DNA from: a virus
Reading direction: 5' to 3' (one strand)
DNA: 24,339 nt
Virus record (IMG/VR): IMGVR_UViG_3300042878_001846
Coordinates: 1-24,339 of that record
Of this stretch, positions 8,127-15,728 are shown piece after piece. A model generated the notes under the pieces. The model was given only the letters and a program-made list of their open reading frames with translations, had not been told where the DNA came from and made no database searches. A program made the position numbers and the translations under genes. Each line of letters opens with the position of its first letter. The stretch's first letter is position 1.

Positions 8127-9352
8127 AAAAATTATTTAGCTTCGGTGAATTATATGTGTCCGATTTTATCAAACAAGATGAAGAAGGAAGAGCTGGAAAA
8201 CACGATTTAACATTAGTGATAGATGAACGATATGGATCAGCAAGATTAGATAAATGTACTCCTATCCATTCAATGTTCGGGAAATATTGGTATAGAAGTG
8301 GGACTAACACAACCATGAGAAATGAATTGATGGGTATTGTTGAAAACATTTTGAAAGTACAAAAATTGGAAGACAATGATTTATGGTTGGATATCGCGTG
8401 TAATGATGGAACTCTTTTCAAATACGTGCCTAATCATATTAAAAAATTGGGAATAGACCCGACAGATGATACATTTACAGTTGAATCAAGACAGGTGGCT
8501 GATGAAATAATTCAAGATTATTTTACTTTGGAATCTTATAAAAGATCTCAGTTTGCGGAAAAAAAGGCTAAGGTAATTACCTGTATTGCAATGTTTTATG
8601 ATTTGGATGAACCAATTGATTTTCTGAATGATGTTAAAGAAGTTCTTGATGATGATGGGTTATTTGTTATACAAATGAGTTACACTCCATTGATGATTAA
8701 ACAGTTGGCGTTTGACAATATAACTCATGAACATGTTTATTATTGGTCTCTTTCTTCGCTAAATAAACTGATGTCTGAGGCGGGATTAAAAATTGTGGAT
8801 TGTCAACTTAATGATGTGAATGGTGGAAGTTTTAGAGTTTATATTAAGAAAGAAAACTCTGATGAAACTAAATTTGCAACTAGACCATATCGAGACGTTT
8901 GTAATGTTAAAGTTGAATCAATATTGAATTGGGAAAAAACTCAAAATTTGGACTCAGAAGAAACATGGTCAGATTTTTATCAAAGGGTACAAGACTTGAA
9001 AAAACAAACACTCGATTTTTTGAGGGAAGAAAAGGCAAAAGGAAAGAAAATTTGTGGTTATGGAGCTTCGAGTAAAGGAAACACCTTATTACAATATTTT
9101 GGAATAGACAATACTTTAATTGATGTAATTGCTGAACGGAGCCCGTACAAATATGGGTATAAAACAATAGGGACAAACATTCCAATATTATCTGAGGAGG
9201 ACGTTAGAAAAATGAATCCAGACTATATGTTAGTATTGCCTTGGCATTTCATTTCTGAGTTTATTGAAAGAGAACATGAATTTTTAGAACGTGGAGGTAA
9301 ATTCATTGTACCATGTCCGAAATTTGAAATAATTGGTAAAAATAATTTATAA
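8123..9352 (+). CDS. SAM-dependent sugar C-methyltransferase (Methyltransf_13/_11/_14 architecture)
   Basis: A 409-residue protein with the three-part layout of NDP-hexose C-methyltransferases. There is a short N-terminal domain, then a class I SAM-binding domain with motif I LDIACNDGTLF (89-99) and the catalytic-region ITHEHVYYWS (HEH at 202-204). The C-terminal Rossmann-like domain starts GYGASSKGN (312-320) and ends with LPWHFISEF. Known relatives methylate carbon 3 or 5 of 4-keto deoxysugar nucleotides. A 4-keto sugar is what the dehydratase at 1735 would make. The N-terminal domain normally holds two CxxC zinc knuckles; here only C45 is present, so the zinc site is lost or remodelled. 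It overlaps both neighbours. Confidence 0.85.
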   Translation: MKKLFSFGELYVSDFIKQDEEGRAGKHDLTLVIDERYGSARLDKCTPIHSMFGKYWYRSGTNTTMRNELMGIVENILKVQKLEDNDLWLDIACNDGTLFKYVPNHIKKLGIDPTDDTFTVESRQVADEIIQDYFTLESYKRSQFAEKKAKVITCIAMFYDLDEPIDFLNDVKEVLDDDGLFVIQMSYTPLMIKQLAFDNITHEHVYYWSLSSLNKLMSEAGLKIVDCQLNDVNGGSFRVYIKKENSDETKFATRPYRDVCNVKVESILNWEKTQNLDSEETWSDFYQRVQDLKKQTLDFLREEKAKGKKICGYGASSKGNTLLQYFGIDNTLIDVIAERSPYKYGYKTIGTNIPILSEEDVRKMNPDYMLVLPWHFISEFIEREHEFLERGGKFIVPCPKFEIIGKNNL

Positions 9353-11019
9353 TGTACGTACTTGGTATTTCATCCTTTTATCACGATTCATCCGCTTGCC
9401 TGTTCAAAGACGGGGAGTTGGTGTTTGCTTGTGAAGAGGAAAAATTTACGGGAATCAAACACGATAGTTCTTTCCCTTGTAGGACGATTGAATATATCTT
9501 CGGACATTATAACATAACCTATGATGATATTGAAATGGTTTGTTATTATGAAGACCTTAATCTGAAACTAAAAAGAGTATTGAGTAACATTAAGAAAAAC
9601 TTTTTTACATCACCGAAATATTCTTTGAAATCTTTAGTTAAAATCTTAAAAAATATCTCAGATGTAAATAAACATTTGAAGCCGTTTAAGGGTAGAGTTT
9701 TTTATTCGGAACACCATTTGGCTCATCAGTATTATTCTTTTTTCACTTCCGATTTTGAAAGGGCAATCTGTTTATCTATTGATGGAGTTGGTGAAATTGA
9801 TACTTTATCTTTTGGATTAGCAGATGATGATGGTATTGAATATTATGATTTAGGGAAATATCCTCATTCATTGGGGCTTTATTATTCTACAATGACTTCG
9901 TATTTGGGATTCAAACCAAATGAGGGAGAGTACAAACTAATGGGATTGGCGTCATACGGAGACCCTCAAATCTATATTGAAAAACTTAGAAGTTTAATAG
10001 AATTCAAAGATGGAGAATTAATCTGTGATATGAATGTTTTTTGTTGGGATAAGTCAGAAAAATTGATGTTCAACGAAAAACTAATAGAACATTTAGGGAT
10101 TTCACCAAGATTAACTGAAGAACAAATTACTACAATTCATCAAAATTTAGCCGCTGCGGTTCAACTAAGATACGAAGAAGTTTTATTCGATATTATCAAA
10201 AGCTTGAAAAATCTTGGTAGTAATAATCTTTGTTTAGGAGGTGGATCGGCATACAATGGTACTGCAAATGGAAAGATAGTGTGCAATTCTGATTTTGAAA
10301 AAATTTGGATTCCAGTTGCTCCATCTGACGCTGGATCCTGTGTTGGAGCTTGTATTCATTACCTTGTACAAAATAAAAAATTAAAGAAGAGAGTGACTAA
10401 GAATCCTTTTTTGGGTCCAAAATACGATGTTGAATTTTATTTGGGACACATTAAAAATTTGAATTTTTTTGAAATTCACGATTACAACACATTAATAAAA
10501 TACGTCGCGAACAAAATTCATGAGGGTAAAGTAGTTGGGTGGTATAGAGATAGAATCGAATTTGGAGCAAGAGCATTGGGACACAGGTCTATTTTAGCAG
10601 ACCCTACAGTTCCTGATATGAAATATAGAATTAATAAGTTGATTAAGAAAAGAGAGGGGTTTCGTCCTTTCGCACCTATGGTTATTAAAGAGAAACAAAA
10701 TGAGTTCTTCTACACAATTGATGATGTACCATACATGAATCAAATTGTTAAAGTTAGAGAGGAATATGCTGATAAATTATCTGCAGTTGTTCACGTTGAT
10801 GGAACCTCAAGAATTCAAACTGTCTATGAAAATACTGTCATTCACGACTTATTAATTGAGTTTGAAAAACTAAGCGGATTTCCAATTATATTGAATACAT
10901 CCTTCAACGTTAAAGATAAAACAATGGCACTGACTCCGTTCGATGCGATAGAAACTTTCAAAGACACTGATTTAGACTTATTAGTTTTAGATAATTATAT
11001 AATACACAAAATACTATGA
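9352..11019 (+). CDS. O-carbamoyltransferase, NodU/CmcH family
   Basis: A 555-residue protein, within the usual size range. The N-terminal GISSFYHDSSACLF (5-18) is the start of the Kae1-like domain. HHLAH (121-125) gives the metal ligands, followed by SIDGVGE and the glycine-rich CLGGGSAYNG loop. The C-terminal domain has GWYRDRIEFGARALGHRSILADP-type sequence (GARALGHRS) and the GFRPFAPMV loop. The family uses carbamoyl phosphate and ATP to carbamoylate a hydroxyl of a sugar or antibiotic. Here the likely target is a sugar of the glycan built by this operon. Carbamoyltransferases in glycan clusters are known from large cyanophages. The start overlaps the previous stop (TAATG). Confidence 0.92.
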   Translation: MYVLGISSFYHDSSACLFKDGELVFACEEEKFTGIKHDSSFPCRTIEYIFGHYNITYDDIEMVCYYEDLNLKLKRVLSNIKKNFFTSPKYSLKSLVKILKNISDVNKHLKPFKGRVFYSEHHLAHQYYSFFTSDFERAICLSIDGVGEIDTLSFGLADDDGIEYYDLGKYPHSLGLYYSTMTSYLGFKPNEGEYKLMGLASYGDPQIYIEKLRSLIEFKDGELICDMNVFCWDKSEKLMFNEKLIEHLGISPRLTEEQITTIHQNLAAAVQLRYEEVLFDIIKSLKNLGSNNLCLGGGSAYNGTANGKIVCNSDFEKIWIPVAPSDAGSCVGACIHYLVQNKKLKKRVTKNPFLGPKYDVEFYLGHIKNLNFFEIHDYNTLIKYVANKIHEGKVVGWYRDRIEFGARALGHRSILADPTVPDMKYRINKLIKKREGFRPFAPMVIKEKQNEFFYTIDDVPYMNQIVKVREEYADKLSAVVHVDGTSRIQTVYENTVIHDLLIEFEKLSGFPIILNTSFNVKDKTMALTPFDAIETFKDTDLDLLVLDNYIIHKIL

Positions 11020-11132
11020 AAAAAATTATTGATTGGTTCCTAAAAAAAATTAAGGAACGAAAAAGAAAAAAAGAATTAAAAAAGAAAATTGAAGAATTAA
11101 AGAAAAGAGATCCTTTTATTTACAACCATTAA
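11016..11132 (+). CDS. 38-residue basic amphipathic peptide following the carbamoyltransferase
   Basis: The ATG overlaps the carbamoyltransferase stop (ATGA), which is strong evidence for translation. The peptide opens MKKIIDWFLKKIKER, is about half Lys and Arg, forms a likely amphipathic helix and ends RDPFIYNH. Small proteins often follow carbamoyltransferase genes (for example the DUF5989 type), but the sequence does not obviously match that one. It could be a membrane-surface or nucleic-acid-associated helper. Its stop overlaps by 4 bases the stop of the converging SGNH gene. Confidence 0.65.
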   Translation: MKKIIDWFLKKIKERKRKKELKKKIEELKKRDPFIYNH

Positions 11133-11929
11133 ATCAAATTACTTGTGTAAGTTTGATTTTCATTTGGTAAATAATTTGGAAAGTTTGTTTCGATGTGGTT
11201 GAATAGTTTTTCGGCATATATTTTATTATGTATTGGTCCTGGATGACCTCCGTCTGTGCCATAATCTAAAAATGGATGAATAAAATATTCACCGTCGAAT
11301 CTATTAAATTCTTGGTATTCTTTAGGGATATTGAAACAACCATTCCACAACCAATTACATTTTTTAGACTCTAAAAATAATTTAATTATTAGATGATTTT
11401 TATACCAATTAATTAAATCTTCATTATCATTCTGAAGTTCTGTTAAATTATTTTGAATTTTTCTTCCCTCTTCAGTTTCTTTTAGGTAATTCCAAGAACT
11501 TCCTATTATAAATGGTTTGATTCCATTATTTTTTGTATACGCTTCACGCCTTTGTGGTGAAGTGTACATTATTAAAACTAAATCAGGTTTTATTAAATCA
11601 AAATAAGTCAACAAGCATCTGCTGATATAATCATTACTCTCACCTGAAGATGCTGAATTCAAATCTATTGCATTTGGTATCAATTTTGTAAATTGATGGG
11701 GCCATGTTTCGTTGTCATTTACACCGACCCCCTCTGTCAATGAACATCCGATTGACATAACCTTAAATCCTTTTTTATAGATTGAATCTCCTCTAAATCC
11801 TAATTCATTATAGGAATAGGTACAAAATCCACTTTCATCAGTGGCTAATTTGTTTTTTTTCTTTTTAAATCTGAAAATCAATGATGAGTTTTCAAACTCA
11901 TTAGGTGTCCAATATTTTAATGATTTCAT
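11129..11929 (-). CDS. SGNH-hydrolase-like protein, GCS-T-EGVG subfamily, copy 3
   Basis: A 266-residue protein, promoter-distal member of a tandem triplet. Block I is GCSLTEGVG (61-69), where the usual GDS is GCS; Ser is the expected nucleophile. The Gly block is SSGESNDYISR and the C-terminal DGGHPGP supplies the Asp and His. A family-specific YTSPQRRE stretch stands where the GxND block normally is. SGNH enzymes add or remove acyl groups on sugars or lipids, so the target could be an acylated glycan. The N-terminal 50 residues (SLKYWTPNEFE) are shared only with copies 1 and 2. It ends TSNLI. The start overlaps the upstream stop (TAATG). Confidence 0.75.
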   Translation of the reverse strand: MKSLKYWTPNEFENSSLIFRFKKKKNKLATDESGFCTYSYNELGFRGDSIYKKGFKVMSIGCSLTEGVGVNDNETWPHQFTKLIPNAIDLNSASSGESNDYISRCLLTYFDLIKPDLVLIMYTSPQRREAYTKNNGIKPFIIGSSWNYLKETEEGRKIQNNLTELQNDNEDLINWYKNHLIIKLFLESKKCNWLWNGCFNIPKEYQEFNRFDGEYFIHPFLDYGTDGGHPGPIHNKIYAEKLFNHIETNFPNYLPNENQTYTSNLI

Positions 11930-12711
11930 TATACTGTAACGTAATTTGGGAAATTGATTTGTATATGATTCATCAACTTTTCAGAATAAAGTTTATTATG
12001 TAGTGGCCCGGGATGCTTTCCTTCGGACCCCAAGTCGATTAATGGTTGCGTAAAATAATCTCCATCAAATCTATTTGGTTCAACGTACCCTTTAGGTATT
12101 TCAAAAGAACCATTCCACAACCAATTACAATTTTTGGATTCAAGAAACAATTTGATTATCTGATGGTTTTTAAACCAATTAATGAAGTCGGAATTTTCAT
12201 TTTGTAGTTCAACCAAAATATTTTGAATATTTTTTCCATCTTCAGTTTCCTCTAAATATCCCCAAGACATTGTTGGAATGAATGGTTCAATTCCGCCATT
12301 TTCGGTATATATTTCACGTCGTTGTGGAGAGGTATACATTATCAATACTAAATCAGGATTGATAATGTCATAATAGGTAATTAGAGACCTGCATATGTAA
12401 TCGTTACTTCTACCACCACATCCGAAATTAAAGTTAACCCCATTAGGAATCAATTGTGTAAATTGGTGAGGCCAAGTTTTATCATCATTTACACCAACTC
12501 CCTCTGTCAAGGAACATCCGATTGACATTACTTTGAATCCTTCTTTATTTATCGAATCACCTCTAAACCCTAATTCATTATATGTGTATGTACATAATCC
12601 AGTGTTGTCACTACCTGATGTATTAAACGTTTTATTTTTTCTTCCATCAAGTTGATACTTGTATGAAGAAATTTCAAATGTTTCAGGTTTCCAATAGTCA
12701 AGTGGGTTCAT
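11929..12711 (-). CDS. SGNH-hydrolase-like protein, GCS-T-EGVG subfamily, copy 2
   Basis: A 260-residue protein, clearly paralogous to its neighbours over the whole length. GCSLTEGVG is at 65-73, followed by WPHQFTQLIPN, GCGGRSNDYICRS, YTSPQRRE and a GKHPGP block with the catalytic-type His. Relative to the family it lacks a canonical GxND block. This copy is one of only three proteins of the 15-gene block that do not end in Leu-Ile or Ile-Ile (it ends YVTV). It stops short of the tail that the flanking copies carry after the common NFPNY/LPDY region. Start ATG at 12711; stop overlaps the ATG of copy 3. Confidence 0.75.
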   Translation of the reverse strand: MNPLDYWKPETFEISSYKYQLDGRKNKTFNTSGSDNTGLCTYTYNELGFRGDSINKEGFKVMSIGCSLTEGVGVNDDKTWPHQFTQLIPNGVNFNFGCGGRSNDYICRSLITYYDIINPDLVLIMYTSPQRREIYTENGGIEPFIPTMSWGYLEETEDGKNIQNILVELQNENSDFINWFKNHQIIKLFLESKNCNWLWNGSFEIPKGYVEPNRFDGDYFTQPLIDLGSEGKHPGPLHNKLYSEKLMNHIQINFPNYVTV

Positions 12712-12714
12712 CGA

Positions 12715-13527
12715 TTAAAATAATTTTTTATTATAAGATTGAGAATTATTTGATAAATAATCTGGTAAATTTTGATTTATGTAATTAAATAACTTGGTCA
12801 CGTATTCCTTATTATGTTTTGGGCCTGGATGGGAGTCGTCTTCACCTAAATCCATAAATGGTTCGTTCATATAATCTCCATCAAATCTATTAAATTCTTG
12901 ATAGTCTTCTTGTATACCAAAAGATCCATTCCAAACCCAATTACATTTTTTAGATTCTAAAAATAATTTAATTAGTAGATGATTTTTATACCAATTCATA
13001 AAATCGGAATGACGATTTTGCAGTTCAATCAAGTTATTACATATGTTTTTACCTTCATCAGTATCTCTTAAATATCCCCAACAAGGAGGTAGGAAAGGTT
13101 TCACACTATTGTGTTTCGTGTATACCTCACGTCTCTCTGGTGAAGTATACATTATCAAAACTAAATCAGGTTTGGCAATATCATAGTAACTCAACAAGGA
13201 ACGAACAATAAAATCATTGCTCCTTCCTCCACAACCAAAATTCAAATCAACACCATTTGGTATCATTTTTGTAAATTGGTGGGGCCAAGTTTCATGGTCG
13301 TTTATCCCAACCCCTTCAGTTAAAGAACATCCAATCGACATTATACGAAATCCTTTTTTATGGGTTGAATCTCCTCTGTATCCCAAATCATTATACGTGT
13401 AAGTACAAGATTTAGTTTTAGTACTTGTTGGAGACCTGAATTCTTTAACTCTTCTTTGACTATTGAGTTTGTATCTTAAAGACGAAATTTCAAATTCATT
13501 AGGGGACCAGTATTTTAATGATTCCAT
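12715..13527 (-). CDS. SGNH-hydrolase-like protein, GCS-T-EGVG subfamily, copy 1
   Basis: A 270-residue first member of the triplet. GCSLTEGVG is at 66-74, GCGGRSND at 98-105, and SHPGP with the candidate catalytic H233 near the end. It is alignable without large gaps to copies 2 and 3, with the strongest identity from GYRGDS through SPERREVY. The N-terminal 45 residues are more variable and basic. It ends KKLF, near the block's C-terminal pattern but not matching it. It begins 4 bases after the glycosyltransferase-like gene. Esterase or acyltransferase action on the glycan or on a virion protein is inference. Confidence 0.75.
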   Translation of the reverse strand: MESLKYWSPNEFEISSLRYKLNSQRRVKEFRSPTSTKTKSCTYTYNDLGYRGDSTHKKGFRIMSIGCSLTEGVGINDHETWPHQFTKMIPNGVDLNFGCGGRSNDFIVRSLLSYYDIAKPDLVLIMYTSPERREVYTKHNSVKPFLPPCWGYLRDTDEGKNICNNLIELQNRHSDFMNWYKNHLLIKLFLESKKCNWVWNGSFGIQEDYQEFNRFDGDYMNEPFMDLGEDDSHPGPKHNKEYVTKLFNYINQNLPDYLSNNSQSYNKKLF

Positions 13528-13531
13528 AATT

Positions 13532-14698
13532 TTAGATTAATGAATTGGGGTGTGATTTTTTTACAATTTCTTCGAGTCTGTCAAAGAAAAGTTTTTTACA
13601 TACTTCTTTACGAAATTGGTGATTTAAATATAATTCCCTATTGAATTGGCATATTTCCAAAACCTCTGGAGTGTTGTAAATTTTGGATAATTCAATCGCA
13701 GCATCCACAACGTGTTTCACTTTATTTTTTCCTGTCATATTATCATAATCCTCATTAATGACTGAATTGAAAGTTTGGAAACCCATATCTCGTAAATGTT
13801 TTAGGTGTCCTTTAGTTGCGGATACAACAAATGGTAATCCTAAATAAATTGATTTGTAAGTTTTCTCCGTGATATGTATTGCCTCGTCATATAACATGGT
13901 TTCAGTAATTATATCTACTTTACTCTTGTAGTACCATTCTGGATTAATTGTAAATAAGAATTCGTCGTGATATGATAATCTACTACCGTACATAACATCA
14001 CCTTCTAGTTGTATGGATTTGAACTCGAGACCATTTATTTTTAGTTTATAAGCCAAATCTAAATCAATTATTTTGAGAGGAGTGTAATTATCTACCCAAG
14101 TTAGCCGTGTTTCATCTAATAAACCTCTATTAAATAATTCTTCAATCATTTGATATTTGTGGTAAAATACCCTTCGATTTAAACATAAAAAATTTTTGTC
14201 AGGTTCTATTGTATTTTTTTTATTATTCTTATCAATATATTGGTTTAAATGATTATAAGTTGACAAGAAAAAGTGAGGGAAGAAAAATGTATTCAATGTG
14301 AAATTCTCATATTTCATTTTGTGTAAACCGATTTTTAAAGAATCATTTTTTACAAGAACCAATCTGTTGATGTCTATTCCATTGGATTTCAATTTATTTA
14401 AAAAGGACAAACTCAAGTTGTCAACTCTATTATGTGCTTCTCTTGAAAAATCAGCCATAAAGTAAAACTTTTTATCTTGAAGTTTTTTTAGTAAATCTAT
14501 GAATTCATCTGAAGTTGTGTATGTTGTGTATGGAAGTTTCGGACTGGTTTCCCAAACAAAAACTAGTAGGTTCAATTTGTTTGAATCGATTACGTCAGTA
14601 TCAACATTCTTGAATGAGATGTTTGTATCTATTTTTTCAAGCATTTCTTGAATGCCTGAACCTTTGAATGTATCTGTAAACCAAAAATCAATTTCCAT
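13532..14698 (-). CDS. Putative glycosyltransferase-like protein (TET/TEK motif family)
   Basis: A 388-residue protein. It has the clearest copy of the motif set shared with the proteins at 605 and 4404: NFLCLNRRVFYHKYQM (169-184), then IITET (263-267), ITEKTY (276-281), LPFVV and GFQTFNSVINEDYD. The spacing of TET and TEK and the following Leu-Pro-Phe strand resemble the donor-binding half of GT10-type and exostosin-type transferases. The N-terminal half (VFVWETSP, FYFMADFSREAHN) would be the acceptor-side Rossmann domain. No signal or membrane segment is seen. It ends HPNSLI, matching the C-terminal Leu-Ile pattern. It directly abuts the oxygenase upstream with no intervening base. Confidence 0.5.
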   Translation of the reverse strand: MEIDFWFTDTFKGSGIQEMLEKIDTNISFKNVDTDVIDSNKLNLLVFVWETSPKLPYTTYTTSDEFIDLLKKLQDKKFYFMADFSREAHNRVDNLSLSFLNKLKSNGIDINRLVLVKNDSLKIGLHKMKYENFTLNTFFFPHFFLSTYNHLNQYIDKNNKKNTIEPDKNFLCLNRRVFYHKYQMIEELFNRGLLDETRLTWVDNYTPLKIIDLDLAYKLKINGLEFKSIQLEGDVMYGSRLSYHDEFLFTINPEWYYKSKVDIITETMLYDEAIHITEKTYKSIYLGLPFVVSATKGHLKHLRDMGFQTFNSVINEDYDNMTGKNKVKHVVDAAIELSKIYNTPEVLEICQFNRELYLNHQFRKEVCKKLFFDRLEEIVKKSHPNSLI

Positions 14699-15196
14699 TT
14701 AAATTATTGTTTTTTTTGTTAAATGGTCTTTTTGTAAAAACCATAATAAAGAATATCTTTCACCATTCAATATTGGAGTTATTTCATGATCGATTCTTGT
14801 ATCGAATATGTATGTATTTCCAATTAATTTATTCAATGTATATTCATTAGGATTATATAATTTGAAATCACCACCTTCAAAATCATCATTTAACAAAACA
14901 CCAACTGCAAACATCCTATCATCTATCGAATCATTATGTTTTCCAAACCAATCACCTTCAACAAATTTATGAAAATGTATTTTATTTTTTATATAATTAA
15001 TTGTTAATTTTGTTTCGTCTTCAAAGAATTCTTTGAGTTTAAAAAATAACCATTTTGTATCCTCACTGTATACTATTTGTTGTGAAAAATATCTTCTGTC
15101 ACTTACGTATGAATGATTATTTACATTTTTAGTGTTATCCCAAACAATAGATTGACACTCTTCTTTACTAAATAATATTTTTTCCGTCAAAGTCAT
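14699..15196 (-). CDS. 2OG-Fe(II) oxygenase, prolyl-hydroxylase-like
   Basis: A 165-residue minimal double-stranded beta-helix oxygenase. The iron ligands are H87-N-D89 (GKHNDSIDD), the strand VGVLLNDDFEGGDFKLYN carries the GG turn, and the distal H137 (IDHEITPI) and R147 (GERYSLLWFL) complete the iron and 2-oxoglutarate site. It is closest in the window to the protein at 19678 (same HND pair and layout). Its first 29 bases overlap the sulfotransferase gene in another frame; the ATG at 15196 is kept because MTLTEKILFSKEECQSI gives a normal oxygenase N-terminus. It ends KKTII. Confidence 0.85.
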   Translation of the reverse strand: MTLTEKILFSKEECQSIVWDNTKNVNNHSYVSDRRYFSQQIVYSEDTKWLFFKLKEFFEDETKLTINYIKNKIHFHKFVEGDWFGKHNDSIDDRMFAVGVLLNDDFEGGDFKLYNPNEYTLNKLIGNTYIFDTRIDHEITPILNGERYSLLWFLQKDHLTKKTII

Positions 15197-15728
15197 GTAC
15201 TAAATTATGTGTGTCTTTTCTATATTTTTTATCATAACTAAGCATATCTAAATGTTTCGGATTGTATATATTTAAGTAATTCATTATCGATTCAAGGTGA
15301 GAGTTATCGATGTAGACATTTTCATATTTTATTTGTAATGTATTGAATTTATTTAGAATGGATTTCATGTAATCATATCTATTTTTTCTGAGTATTATTT
15401 CATTTTTATTTTCGAGAATCCAATTATTGGAAACTTCATAATCTACGTGCCAATAATTGCTGTTTCGAGCGACAATAAAACTTATGGCGGCTTCAACACT
15501 GTTTTCTCTAGTCAAACAAATTACTTTATCAAATTTGTTGATTATATAATTTGGTGGGATAAATTCTTCAATAACAATTTTTCTTATTATACTTGTTTTT
15601 TCAAAAACTGATAAAAAAGTTTTCTTATCATATGGAGTTTCATCCAATTCAATTTTTAATTCCTTCGATAACCACTTACATAAGTTAGTTGATCCACATC
15701 TTGTATGTGATAGAATTAAAATCCTCAT
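15168..15728 (-). CDS. Sulfotransferase-like protein
   Basis: A 186-residue protein from the ATG at 15728; a TTG one codon upstream is possible, but the ATG forms the usual TGATG overlap with the preceding stop. The N-terminus MRILILSHTRCGSTNL holds an RCGST loop (10-14) equivalent to the R.GST 5'-phosphosulfate-binding loop of PAPS-dependent sulfotransferases. LTRENSVEAAIS (72-83) fits the 3'-phosphate-binding R....A.S motif. It is short for the family, like many phage forms. It would sulfate a sugar or tyrosine. It ends GKNII, and its last 29 bases are reused as the start of the oxygenase gene. Confidence 0.75.
   Translation of the reverse strand: MRILILSHTRCGSTNLCKWLSKELKIELDETPYDKKTFLSVFEKTSIIRKIVIEEFIPPNYIINKFDKVICLTRENSVEAAISFIVARNSNYWHVDYEVSNNWILENKNEIILRKNRYDYMKSILNKFNTLQIKYENVYIDNSHLESIMNYLNIYNPKHLDMLSYDKKYRKDTHNLVHDFDGKNII

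Noticed and set aside
8101-9185. Minus-strand ORFs opposite the methyltransferase (about 90-106 residues), and similar ORFs opposite other genes
   Set aside because: They lie wholly or almost wholly on the opposite strand of well-supported enzyme genes, have no recognisable domains and no operon context.
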